A stretch of DNA of 8,215 nt from Candidatus Iainarchaeum sp. (GCA_018651445.1 JABIDZ010000079.1:1-8215); one strand, 5' to 3'. Shown: positions 1 through 6,706, counted from the stretch's first letter. Translations and numbers: made by a program. The notes: generated by a model not told the origin, from the letters alone.

Positions 1-1
1 A

Positions 2-1216
2 AAAAGTATTTTGATTTTGGTTTTAGGAGTAATCGCAAACAAGATTGTTTTCCCAAAATTATTTCGTGTTGCAGAACAAGAAAAAGAATTATTTTTACTT
101 GCAAGTATTTCAACCGCCTTCGTATTTATTGGAATAAGTTTCATGCTCGAAATACCAATTAGTATTGGAGCATTCATTGCGGGTTTAGCATTAAGCACTT
201 TACCTTATAACCTAGAAATCTTTTCTCAGATCAGAGCGTTACGAGATTTCTTTTTGACAATTTTCTTTGTTACTCTTGGAGCAGAACTAAGCTTTTCATT
301 CGGAGGGCTACCAATTGCATTAATGGTAATAATTTTCTTATTGATTTTCCTAGCAAAACCGGTAATAATTTTCTTGCTAACCTTATTTTCTGGTTACGGA
401 ATCAAGAGTGGTGTTCGCGTAGGGATGGGCCTTGGGCAAGTCAGCGAATTTGGTTTTATTCTAGCCGCCATTGGTTTAACTACTATTGGTGCGAATGGTT
501 TACCAATAATTGGCGAACAATTATTTTCTTTTTTAATAACTGCTATTGCGTTGTCAATGATTATTACTCCTTACTTAACTGCAGGATCTAGTAAAATTGC
601 TAATTGGTTCTTTGACCAATCAGAAAAGATGCCGCCATATTTCCACAAAAAGTTTTTTACTAGAAAGATTCGCGAATTACAGAAATTCCCTAGCAAAAAA
701 ACTTTGAAAGATCATATATTAATTGTTGGTGGTGGAACTGTTGGGCGAGGACTAGCAAAAGCTTTGCATCATACACACCAAGTACTTGTAGTTGATCATG
801 ATCCCGAAGTTGTTAGGCAGGGTGTGCGAGATCACTTACCATATGTTTATGGAACTAGCGAACACGAAGCAGTTTGGGAGAAAGTTGATCTCAAAGACGC
901 CAAACTAATGGTTTTGACTATTCTTGATCCAAAAGAAGCTTTGAAAATAATTCATCACGTAAAAAAGCTTTGTCCAACAATAAAGATTTTTGCGACAGCA
1001 CATTATTTCCACGAAACCCTAGACTTTTACAAAGCAGGAGTAGACTTTGTTGCAATGCCTTCAATTATCGGGTCAAATATATTCTTACAAAACATTTCTA
1101 CGTTCATTGAAACGGGTAAGTTATACCAAATACAAAATTTTAAGACCGAATACTTGCGATATCTTGAAGACCAAGTAGAAGAAGAGAAAAGATATAAGAA
1201 AGATTTGATTAGTTAA
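2..1216 (+). CDS. Cation/proton antiporter, CPA2 (KefB/KefC-like), with C-terminal TrkA-N domain; 5' end missing
   Basis: Membrane antiporter exchanging a monovalent cation (K+ or Na+) for protons, with a cytosolic nucleotide-binding gating domain. The frame is open from the left edge, so the true start and probably the first 150-200 residues lie outside; a TTG at 11 is not a credible start. Of the 404 visible residues, about 1-200 are strongly hydrophobic, with roughly six membrane helices and the family-typical GLGQVSEFGF segment near residues 143-152. A charged linker follows, then a Rossmann TrkA-N domain (about 235-365) with dinucleotide motif GGGTVG (243-248) and an acidic residue closing strand 2 (D265). 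The tail after about 370 is charged and lacks an obvious TrkA-C domain. The cation-selectivity helices are in the missing part, so K+ versus Na+ cannot be decided. It ends 11 bases from the convergent stop of the next gene. Confidence 0.88.
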   Translation, partial: KSILILVLGVIANKIVFPKLFRVAEQEKELFLLASISTAFVFIGISFMLEIPISIGAFIAGLALSTLPYNLEIFSQIRALRDFFLTIFFVTLGAELSFSFGGLPIALMVIIFLLIFLAKPVIIFLLTLFSGYGIKSGVRVGMGLGQVSEFGFILAAIGLTTIGANGLPIIGEQLFSFLITAIALSMIITPYLTAGSSKIANWFFDQSEKMPPYFHKKFFTRKIRELQKFPSKKTLKDHILIVGGGTVGRGLAKALHHTHQVLVVDHDPEVVRQGVRDHLPYVYGTSEHEAVWEKVDLKDAKLMVLTILDPKEALKIIHHVKKLCPTIKIFATAHYFHETLDFYKAGVDFVAMPSIIGSNIFLQNISTFIETGKLYQIQNFKTEYLRYLEDQVEEEKRYKKDLIS

Positions 1217-1227
1217 ATAAAAAATTA

Positions 1228-2286
1228 TTATTTTGACTTTTTCTTTCTTTCACGATATAATTCAATTAGTCCAGGAAGTCGCTGTCTAATATGCCTGAGT
1301 TCACGCAGATTAGTAATAACTGCAATTAATTCATCTCGAGACATAACTTGCACGCGTTTTCCACGACGATTAACTGTGTGTGCTCGACGAGCATATTCAA
1401 TTAGATCAAAAACCGCAGTTAAATCCACATATAGTCTTCTCAAATATCCACCTTCGTTCATTGCAAACAAACGTGCGTCATTTTTATTTTCCGCAAGGGC
1501 AACTACTTCCGGCAACAATTTTTTATGTGCTTTTCTTAAATACTTCATCCCTCCAACTTCTCTTAGGTTTGATCCCATTTCCCTAACAATATCCCTGCTA
1601 AGTTCTCGTTGTAATTGTTGAAGATTCTCAAGTTGTTGCTGCCTCCCTTTTCTTCTTTTATGCGTTAATTTTTCCGCAACGATCGGCAAACTATCTTGAA
1701 CTACATGTTCTTGTTCATGTGAAACCAATCCATCGCCATAGATATATGATCCTTTATGTAACTGTTTTTTATGCCACAAATTTTTTCGCATCATTATTGC
1801 TGGCGGGATTGTTGGGTAAACAAATGCAAATTGTGTTGGTCGTTTAAATTCAGTTTTCGACATAAACCTAAAAGCTTGATCTTCACCAAAAAGAAAAATC
1901 ACTGAATTTTTAGTTGGGACCATTTCGACAACACCCACAACATCAGACCACCCCGTAACTTTTTTTAGAATTGATCTTGCACTCATCCCGCCAGAACTCT
2001 TAGTTAATACTCGACCAATATCTTTCTCAATTATTCCCCAAGCCGCATACTTTTTTTGGATTGCATTTCGTTTTTGCAAAAAAGACTTTAATGCTAATCT
2101 TGCTTCTTGTTTAGTCTTCGCACCTACCGATGCCCGGCCAATTAGAGAACGTACTTTTTCAACATTAATAGGTTGATTAAATTTAGCATCATGTACTTGT
2201 TGCACTAATCGCATTTGTAAATCAGTACCGTGCATTATTTCCGATACCAAGTTCTTCTTTGTTTTAGTATGATTTTCTACAGGCAT
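1228..2286 (-). CDS. Basic 352-residue protein of unknown function with an HExxH motif
   Basis: I do not recognise the family. The protein is soluble-looking, with no signal peptide or membrane helix, and is rich in Lys/Arg. The N-terminal 100 residues are helical and charged. A mixed, more hydrophobic region (about 105-185) follows, leading into YGDGLVSHEQEHVVQD, where H190-E191-x-x-H194 fits the zinc-metallopeptidase signature. A basic patch with HKRRKGR (209-215) precedes a Gln/Leu-rich probable coiled coil (216-236). MNEGGY (276-281) supplies E278, a possible third zinc ligand of gluzincin type. The C-terminus (about 316-352) is helical and very basic. The ATG at 2286 is preferred because a TATA-like element sits 25 bases upstream and no Shine-Dalgarno is present. 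It lies 44 bases downstream of the histone gene on the same strand, so readthrough from that gene is also possible. Metalloprotease activity is only a hypothesis; a nucleic-acid-associated role would also fit the charge. Confidence 0.8.
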   Translation of the reverse strand: MPVENHTKTKKNLVSEIMHGTDLQMRLVQQVHDAKFNQPINVEKVRSLIGRASVGAKTKQEARLALKSFLQKRNAIQKKYAAWGIIEKDIGRVLTKSSGGMSARSILKKVTGWSDVVGVVEMVPTKNSVIFLFGEDQAFRFMSKTEFKRPTQFAFVYPTIPPAIMMRKNLWHKKQLHKGSYIYGDGLVSHEQEHVVQDSLPIVAEKLTHKRRKGRQQQLENLQQLQRELSRDIVREMGSNLREVGGMKYLRKAHKKLLPEVVALAENKNDARLFAMNEGGYLRRLYVDLTAVFDLIEYARRAHTVNRRGKRVQVMSRDELIAVITNLRELRHIRQRLPGLIELYRERKKKSK

Positions 2287-2306
2287 ATAAAATTTATATT
2301 AATCTC

Positions 2307-2315
2307 ATTAATAAA
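2307..2315 (-). promoter_or_regulatory. Putative TATA box of the HExxH gene
   Basis: On the minus strand this reads TTTATTAAT, centred 25 bases before the ATG at 2286. The bases between are AT-rich with no GGTGA-like site, so transcription would begin at or very near the start codon, giving a leaderless mRNA. AT-richness makes chance matches common here. Confidence 0.4.
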
Positions 2316-2330
2316 CTTTTTTAAACAAAG

Positions 2331-2534
2331 TCACTTCTTTAAAGCTAGTTTGATATCTTCATTAGTAATAGTTTTTCGCTTAGCATGTTTTGCAAATAAC
2401 GCAGCTTGCTGGCTAATCCGAACACCTTCTTCGTCTAAGAACTCAGCTAATGCTTTTGAAGCACTCTCGCTAACGCGTAACCCCGAACCTTTTCGAATAA
2501 TTCTTTCTGTTGCTGCAATTGCTATTTCTCCCAT
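2331..2534 (-). CDS. Archaeal histone, HMfB-type single histone fold
   Basis: Small chromatin protein that dimerises and wraps DNA. Its 67 residues are the usual length for the family (about 66-69). The fold reads as helix 1 (4-14), loop 1 with R20-V21-S22, long helix 2 (22-49), loop 2 with R53-K54-T55, and helix 3 (57-66). Positions correspond to Methanothermus HMfB plus one. Thus the minor-groove arginine (R20), the loop arginine/aspartate pair (R53, D60) and the dimer-dimer contacts (H50, D60) are kept. The glycine of loop 1 that allows tight stacking of histone turns (HMfB G16) is Ser17 here, next to glycines at 16 and 18. There is no tail extension. The ATG at 2534 gives the family N-terminus. 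It is transcribed away from the Bro-N gene across a shared 103-base region and followed by the HExxH gene. Confidence 0.96.
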   Translation of the reverse strand: MGEIAIAATERIIRKGSGLRVSESASKALAEFLDEEGVRISQQAALFAKHAKRKTITNEDIKLALKK

Positions 2535-2542
2535 TAAACCAC

Positions 2543-2550
2543 TTGTACAA
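2543..2550. promoter_or_regulatory. Palindrome TTGTACAA in the divergent histone/Bro-N region
   Basis: A perfect 8-base palindrome lying 8 bases upstream of the histone start, between the two divergent promoters. Its TGTACA core recurs three times inside the Bro-N gene (2807, 2820, 2869) and I found no other copy in the window. It could be an operator for a dimeric regulator; no protein binding it can be named. Confidence 0.3.
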
Positions 2551-2564
2551 TAATAAAACTTTGA

Positions 2565-2575
2565 CTAATAAAAAG
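2565..2575 (-). promoter_or_regulatory. Putative histone promoter (TATA-like)
   Basis: The minus strand reads CTTTTTATTAG, centred about 36 bases before the histone ATG, which would leave a leader of roughly 10 bases. A second AT-rich candidate, GTTTTATTA, lies closer (2551-2559). I cannot choose firmly between them. The leader holds a weak GTGG before the start. Confidence 0.35.
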
Positions 2576-2606
2576 ATTACGTTTGCCGGCACCAACCCCA
2601 AGAAGC

Positions 2607-2615
2607 CTTTTTAAA
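2607..2615 (+). promoter_or_regulatory. TATA box for the Bro-N/hef transcript
   Basis: CTTTTTAAA centred 27 bases before the ATG at 2638. The same CCTTTTTAAA string stands before S8e at 6750-6759. With archaeal spacing, transcription would start within a few bases of the ATG. No Shine-Dalgarno is visible, so the mRNA is probably leaderless for the first gene. Confidence 0.6.
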
Positions 2616-2637
2616 CATTCAAAAGCAATAGTGTAAT

Positions 2638-3465
2638 ATGAAAGAATTAGCTGTTTTTCAAGGAAAAGAAATTCGAAAAAAATGGTTTAAGGACGAATGG
2701 TGGTTTTCTGTTGTTGATATTGTCGAAGTGCTCACAGACAGCAAAAACTCTCGCAATTATTGGAATATGCTCAAGGTAAGAGAAAAAGCGAGTTCCGAAA
2801 CGGAGTTGTACACATTCTGTGTACAACTGAAAATGCGATCATCCGATAATAAAATGTATAAAACCGACTGTACAAATACCGAAGGTGCTTTTCGAATAAT
2901 TCAGTCAATCCCATCAAAAAAAGCCGAACCATTTAAGTTGTGGCTTGCAAAAACAGGTTATGAACGAGTACAAGAGATTAATGATCCTGAATTAGCACAA
3001 GACCGCGCAAAAAGTTATTACGAAATGAAGGGTTATCCAAAAATATGGATCGATAAAAGACTTCGAGGGATTGCAATCAGACAAGAATTAACAGATGAGT
3101 GGAAAGAAAGACAAATTAAAAATGAAAGCGAATTTGCAATTCTAACAAACGAGATAAGTAAAGCTACTTTTGGCAAAACTGTTGGAGAATACAAAAAATT
3201 CAAAGAACTGAAAAAGAAAAATCAGAATTTAAGAGATCGCATGACCGACTGGGAATTAATACTTACCATGGTTGGAGAAAAAGCAACAACAGACATAACA
3301 AAAATAAAAGATTCACGAGGATTGGGCGAATGTATATGTAGTGCAAACGAAGGCGGAACAATTGCAAGCAATACAAGAAAAGCTGTTGAAGAAAAAACGG
3401 GCAAATCAATAATTTCAAAAGAAAATTATTTACATTTAAATGAAAAGAAAAAATTAGTGAAGTAG
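2638..3465 (+). CDS. Bro-N domain protein, antirepressor/DinD-like
   Basis: Probable DNA-binding regulator of the phage antirepressor (BRO) class. The N-terminal domain (about 1-108) shows the Bro-N pattern: K-E-x-R-K-x-W at 10-16, WWFSVVDIVEVLTDS (21-35), NYWNMLK (40-46), and TEGAFRIIQSIPS (81-93) leading to FKLWLAKTGYER (99-110). The rest (about 111-275) is a conserved C-terminal region of chromosomal relatives, with KGYPKIWIDKRLRG (131-144), KKKNQNLRDRMTDWELI (192-208) and EGGTIASNTRKAVEEKTG (238-255). The K-x-x-Q-x-L-x-D-x-M-x-x-x-E-L spacing recalls E. coli DinD, as I remember it, but identity is low. The ATG at 2638 fits the TATA box and domain boundary. Its stop is one base before the hef start, so the pair is likely co-transcribed and perhaps translationally coupled. 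Genes of this class move horizontally, but composition here resembles the neighbours and no phage genes adjoin. The actual role is unknown. Confidence 0.85.
   Translation: MKELAVFQGKEIRKKWFKDEWWFSVVDIVEVLTDSKNSRNYWNMLKVREKASSETELYTFCVQLKMRSSDNKMYKTDCTNTEGAFRIIQSIPSKKAEPFKLWLAKTGYERVQEINDPELAQDRAKSYYEMKGYPKIWIDKRLRGIAIRQELTDEWKERQIKNESEFAILTNEISKATFGKTVGEYKKFKELKKKNQNLRDRMTDWELILTMVGEKATTDITKIKDSRGLGECICSANEGGTIASNTRKAVEEKTGKSIISKENYLHLNEKKKLVK
2804..2828. repeat. Perfect inverted repeat, 11-base arms, inside the Bro-N gene
   Basis: Arms AGTTGTACACA (2804-2814) and TGTGTACAACT (2818-2828) are exact reverse complements around a 3-base centre TTC. They fall in codons for residues about 56-64 of the Bro-N protein. 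At DNA level this is a good two-fold operator; at RNA level it would be a stable hairpin in the bicistronic message. Confidence 0.85.
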
Positions 3466-3466
3466 T

Positions 3467-5755
3467 ATGGCATTCATAAAACATGATTTGATCAAAAAAG
3501 ATACTGTTGAAGCTAGGTTATACCAAGAACTAATTGTTACAAAGATTATTGAAAAAGGTAATTCTCTTGTAGTTGCACCTACTGCACTTGGAAAAACAAT
3601 TGTTGCAGTGATGCTAGCCGCACACAAACTAAAAGAGAATAAAGAAAACAAAATTCTTTTTTTAGCACCAACCAAACCCTTAGCGGTACAACATGAAAAG
3701 AGTTTCAAAAAGTTTTTAGAAGTTGATGATGACCAAATCGTTTCAATTACTGGGACTACTAAACCAAGTGAACGCGAAAAGATTTACGATAGTGCAACTA
3801 TCATTAATGCGACTCCACAAACAATCGAAAACGATTTGTTAAATGGGCGACTCAACCTAAAAAAGTTTGCTTTGGTTATTTTTGACGAAGCACATAGAGC
3901 TATCGGAGACTATGCTTATGTTTTTGTTAACTTACAATTACAAAAGCACAACCGAAATGCTTTGGTTGTTGCGCTAACTGCGAGTCCAGGTAGCAACGAA
4001 GAAAAAATACAAGATGTTTGTAGAAATCTTAGTATAAAAAATATTGAAATCAAGAATAATGAAGACGAAGATGTAAAACCATATGTAAACGAAATCGAAA
4101 TTGATTGGGTTAGAGTAGAATTGCCAACTGAATTCCAAAAAATAAAGCTTTTGCTAGAAACTTTTCAGCGAGTTCAATTAAAATTTTTAAAATCAATTCA
4201 CATTGCTAAAACAGAGAACAAAAACTATTACAATCGGATTCGTTTACTTGAAATGCAAGCAATGCTACGAAAAAGACTTAGTAGCGGGAATGCTAATCCT
4301 ATTTTGTTTAGTGCGATTTCAAAGAGTGCAGCAATGCTAAAAGTGGCTCACGCAATAGAGTTACTTGACACACAAGGAATCGGTGCGTTGAATAATTATT
4401 GGGAAAAAGTACTCGAAGAAGGTGCGCGAGGAAAAAGCAAAGCTGCAAAAAACATTATCGCAAACGAAGATGTTAAACAAGCGATTCGCGAAACACGAGA
4501 TCTGTTTGAAAAAAATATACAACACCCAAAATATGCTGAACTCAAAAAGATTATTCTTGAACAATTCAAAGCAAAACCAAAAAGCAAAATAATTGTTTTC
4601 AATCATTATCGAGATTCTATTAAAGAAGTCGTTAATTTTTTAAAAGACGAGAAAAAGATTAAAGCCACTAGATTTATTGGACAGGCAACTAAGGGTACTG
4701 AAAAAGGAATGAGTCAAAAAATACAACAACAAGTACTTGACGAATTACGAGAAGGAAAACATAATGTGCTAGTCGCTTCAAGCGTTGCAGAAGAAGGACT
4801 AGATATCCCTTCAGTAGAATTAGTTGTTTTCTTTGAACCAGTTCCAAGCGAAATAAGAACGATTCAACGAAGAGGACGAACAGGTCGATTTGGCAAAGGA
4901 AAAACTATCATTTTAATGGCTAAGGGCACTCGTGACGAAGCATTTTATTGGACGGCAAAAAACAAAGAAAAGAAAATGAAGACTACCTTAAACAGAATAA
5001 AGGGCACTCCGCTACCTGAACAAAGCACGCTACTAAACTTTTCAGAGAACGAAGCAGAAGAACGAATAATTGTTTTTGTTGATTCAAGAGAACAAGCGAG
5101 TAATGTAACAAAAAAACTATTTGATCGCGATGCAAAAGTAATTATGAAACAATTAACTGTTGGAGACTATGTTTTGAGTAAAGATGTTTGTGTTGAGCGA
5201 AAAAGTGTAGAAGATTTTTTGGCTTCGATGATTGATGGACGACTCTTCAATCAACTAGTTGACCTACGAGAAAATTATTCAAAACCGCTTGTTATACTCG
5301 AAGGAAATATTGATGAATTATTCACTTTAAGAAATATGCATCGCAATGCAATCATTGGTGCACTTACAAGTATCGCTCTTGATTACCAAATACCGATTAT
5401 CAACACAAAAAATGTGGATGAAACTGCAGAGTACTTGTACTTGATTGCGAAGCGAGAACAATTTGGAAAGGATCGAGACATTCGATTGAGGATTGGAAGA
5501 AAAGGTTTGAGTGTTAGTGAACAACAAAGGTACATTGTAGAAGGCTTTCCGTTGGTTGGGCCACTCTTAGCAAGAAATTTGTTAAAAGAATTTGGCAGTG
5601 TAAAAGGAATTATCGATGCGGATGAGAAAGACTTGCAAAACGTTGAGAATTTGGGAAAAGTAAAAGCTAAGAAAATCAAAAAGATCTTAGAAGCAAAGTT
5701 CAAAGAAGAAAAAGACAAAGAAGCTGGATTGAATTTACCAAGAAAAGACGATTAA
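3467..5755 (+). CDS. hef: Hef helicase-nuclease (FANCM/XPF family)
   Basis: Structure-specific enzyme that unwinds and cuts stalled or branched replication forks, the archaeal relative of FANCM and XPF/MUS81; its nuclease acts as a dimer. At 762 residues it matches full-length Pyrococcus Hef (about 760). The N-terminal SF2 helicase has motif I APTALGKT (37-44), Ia APTKPL (67-72), DEAH (140-143), TASPG (171-175), a helical insert of Hef/FANCM type (about 210-350) and motif VI QRRGRTGR (467-474). The XPF nuclease follows, with DSRE (539-542), GDY (566-568) and the catalytic ERKSVED (577-583). A tandem helix-hairpin-helix domain (about 690-745) includes FPLVGP at 694-699. All nuclease residues are intact. 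Motif I has Ala40 where glycine is usual. The ATG lies one base after the Bro-N stop with a weak GTGA at 3457-3460. Its stop is 2 bases from a convergent gene. Confidence 0.97.
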   Translation: MAFIKHDLIKKDTVEARLYQELIVTKIIEKGNSLVVAPTALGKTIVAVMLAAHKLKENKENKILFLAPTKPLAVQHEKSFKKFLEVDDDQIVSITGTTKPSEREKIYDSATIINATPQTIENDLLNGRLNLKKFALVIFDEAHRAIGDYAYVFVNLQLQKHNRNALVVALTASPGSNEEKIQDVCRNLSIKNIEIKNNEDEDVKPYVNEIEIDWVRVELPTEFQKIKLLLETFQRVQLKFLKSIHIAKTENKNYYNRIRLLEMQAMLRKRLSSGNANPILFSAISKSAAMLKVAHAIELLDTQGIGALNNYWEKVLEEGARGKSKAAKNIIANEDVKQAIRETRDLFEKNIQHPKYAELKKIILEQFKAKPKSKIIVFNHYRDSIKEVVNFLKDEKKIKATRFIGQATKGTEKGMSQKIQQQVLDELREGKHNVLVASSVAEEGLDIPSVELVVFFEPVPSEIRTIQRRGRTGRFGKGKTIILMAKGTRDEAFYWTAKNKEKKMKTTLNRIKGTPLPEQSTLLNFSENEAEERIIVFVDSREQASNVTKKLFDRDAKVIMKQLTVGDYVLSKDVCVERKSVEDFLASMIDGRLFNQLVDLRENYSKPLVILEGNIDELFTLRNMHRNAIIGALTSIALDYQIPIINTKNVDETAEYLYLIAKREQFGKDRDIRLRIGRKGLSVSEQQRYIVEGFPLVGPLLARNLLKEFGSVKGIIDADEKDLQNVENLGKVKAKKIKKILEAKFKEEKDKEAGLNLPRKDD

Positions 5756-5757
5756 AT

Positions 5758-6180
5758 TTAATATTCATTTATGGCAGTTGGAGGTAGAATTGCTTGACAT
5801 AATAATGCCAGAAAAACCCAAATAAAGAAAGTAGCCGCAGTAAGTAGAATCAAATCAAAATAAATAAGATGTAAAAACAAAGATATCACACAAATAGAAA
5901 CTATCGATAAATAAAAATAAAACAATCTTGGATTTTTCTCAACACTAAGCACCATCAAATTCATATGTGCAAACGAAACTGCCACAAAACTTTTTCGAAA
6001 AAATCCATTTAGAATAAAATAACCAAAAATAATTAATAAAAGGAAAATTGGAAAATCCAGTTGAAATAGAAAAGCTCTTGATATATCTTTCAATCCAAGA
6101 GATTTCACTATTAAAAAATAAGATATTGGAAAAAATAAAATTGGTAAGTTAAACAATATTCCTTTCCAAATATTCCCCAT
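5758..6180 (-). CDS. Small membrane protein, four predicted helices, unknown function
   Basis: I do not recognise this 140-residue protein. Hydrophobic segments at about 8-26, 39-60, 86-107 and 109-132 suggest four membrane helices. A moderately hydrophobic stretch (about 64-79) between the second and third may be re-entrant or interfacial. There is no cleavable signal, conserved polar motif or cofactor site that I can see. The ATG at 6180 is supported by GTGA four bases upstream (minus strand, bases 6185-6188). The lipoprotein gene ends only 8 bases before, so the two form an operon and may work together at the cell surface. Its stop is 2 bases from the convergent hef stop, leaving no separate terminator space between them. 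Confidence 0.75.
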   Translation of the reverse strand: MGNIWKGILFNLPILFFPISYFLIVKSLGLKDISRAFLFQLDFPIFLLLIIFGYFILNGFFRKSFVAVSFAHMNLMVLSVEKNPRLFYFYLSIVSICVISLFLHLIYFDLILLTAATFFIWVFLALLCQAILPPTAINEY

Positions 6181-6188
6181 TTAATCAC

Positions 6189-6635
6189 TTATTGACATTT
6201 TCCAACAAGGTCAAAAACTTTTTCTTGAGAAATATTAGTTTCACCTTGAGAGCTATATACAATACTAATTTTGTCTTTGCTAATGCTAAATTCTGTTCCG
6301 CTCAAACAAGGACTTCCCATTGCAATAGACACAATTTTTCTTTGCCCGGCAGTTAAAGTAATGTTATCAGTAATAGTACTCACATAGTCAAGATCACGTA
6401 TCTCAAAACTATCTATTGTTACAGTATAAGCAGAATTATTCATAACAGAAATATCAAGCGTGTTTCCTGAATAACTATAATCGACTATTGCAATTGGAGC
6501 TACCATCTTCCAGTTTTGTTTAGACATTGATGATGGAGTTCCACCACCACCAACTGGACCCAACACGGCGTCTGTGCAACCATTAATTAAAAAAACAACT
6601 GCAATTAGAAGTGCAAAAATAATTATCTTTTTCAT
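6189..6635 (-). CDS. Predicted small lipoprotein with a beta-rich domain, unknown function
   Basis: A 148-residue exported protein. The start MKK plus a hydrophobic run to residue 17 is followed by L-I-N-G-C, a good lipobox placing the lipidated cysteine at 20. A flexible Gly/Pro/Ser linker with four consecutive glycines (about 26-38) leads to an extracellular domain (about 42-148) of alternating strands, for example DISVMNNSAYTVTIDSFEI, resembling the immunoglobulin-like or pilin-like beta sandwiches common in archaeal surface proteins. C110 and C147 could form a disulfide. The ATG at 6635 has a TATA box 25 bases upstream and no ribosome binding site, so a leaderless transcript is likely. 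It heads an operon with the four-helix membrane protein. A surface anchoring or binding role is inferred from location only. Confidence 0.8.
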   Translation of the reverse strand: MKKIIIFALLIAVVFLINGCTDAVLGPVGGGGTPSSMSKQNWKMVAPIAIVDYSYSGNTLDISVMNNSAYTVTIDSFEIRDLDYVSTITDNITLTAGQRKIVSIAMGSPCLSGTEFSISKDKISIVYSSQGETNISQEKVFDLVGKCQ

Positions 6636-6654
6636 ACAATTAAAAAGTTAAAAC

Positions 6655-6665
6655 ATATATAAAAA
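6655..6665 (-). promoter_or_regulatory. TATA box of the lipoprotein/membrane-protein operon
   Basis: The minus strand reads TTTTTATATAT, centred 25 bases before the ATG at 6635. The spacing puts the transcription start on or beside the start codon, predicting a leaderless mRNA for the lipoprotein. Confidence 0.6.
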
Positions 6666-6706
6666 GTTATTCTCTCAAAAAAAGAGTTTATGCCCCGAAA
6701 TCTAAT

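Noticed and set aside
11..13. TTG as the start of the antiporter
   Set aside because: The frame is open to the window edge and the visible protein begins in the middle of the antiporter membrane domain.
1376..1621. Plus-strand frames of 81 and 68 codons within the HExxH gene
   Set aside because: They are antisense to a longer, well-formed gene with a plausible promoter and have no recognisable content.
2230..2553. 107-codon plus-strand frame antisense to the histone gene
   Set aside because: It overlaps the histone and the start of the HExxH gene, has no family resemblance, no promoter and no ribosome binding site.
2638..3465. Bro-N gene as cargo of a prophage or insertion element
   Set aside because: No transposase, integrase, phage structural gene, terminal repeats or attachment site is visible, and composition matches the neighbours. 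Ancient transfer remains possible.
5383..5718. Minus-strand frames opposite the hef C-terminus
   Set aside because: They lie opposite the conserved nuclease and helix-hairpin-helix domains and show no independent signals.
5756..5757. Terminator between hef and the convergent membrane-protein gene
   Set aside because: Only two bases separate the stops, so any termination signal must lie within the opposing coding regions and I could not identify one.
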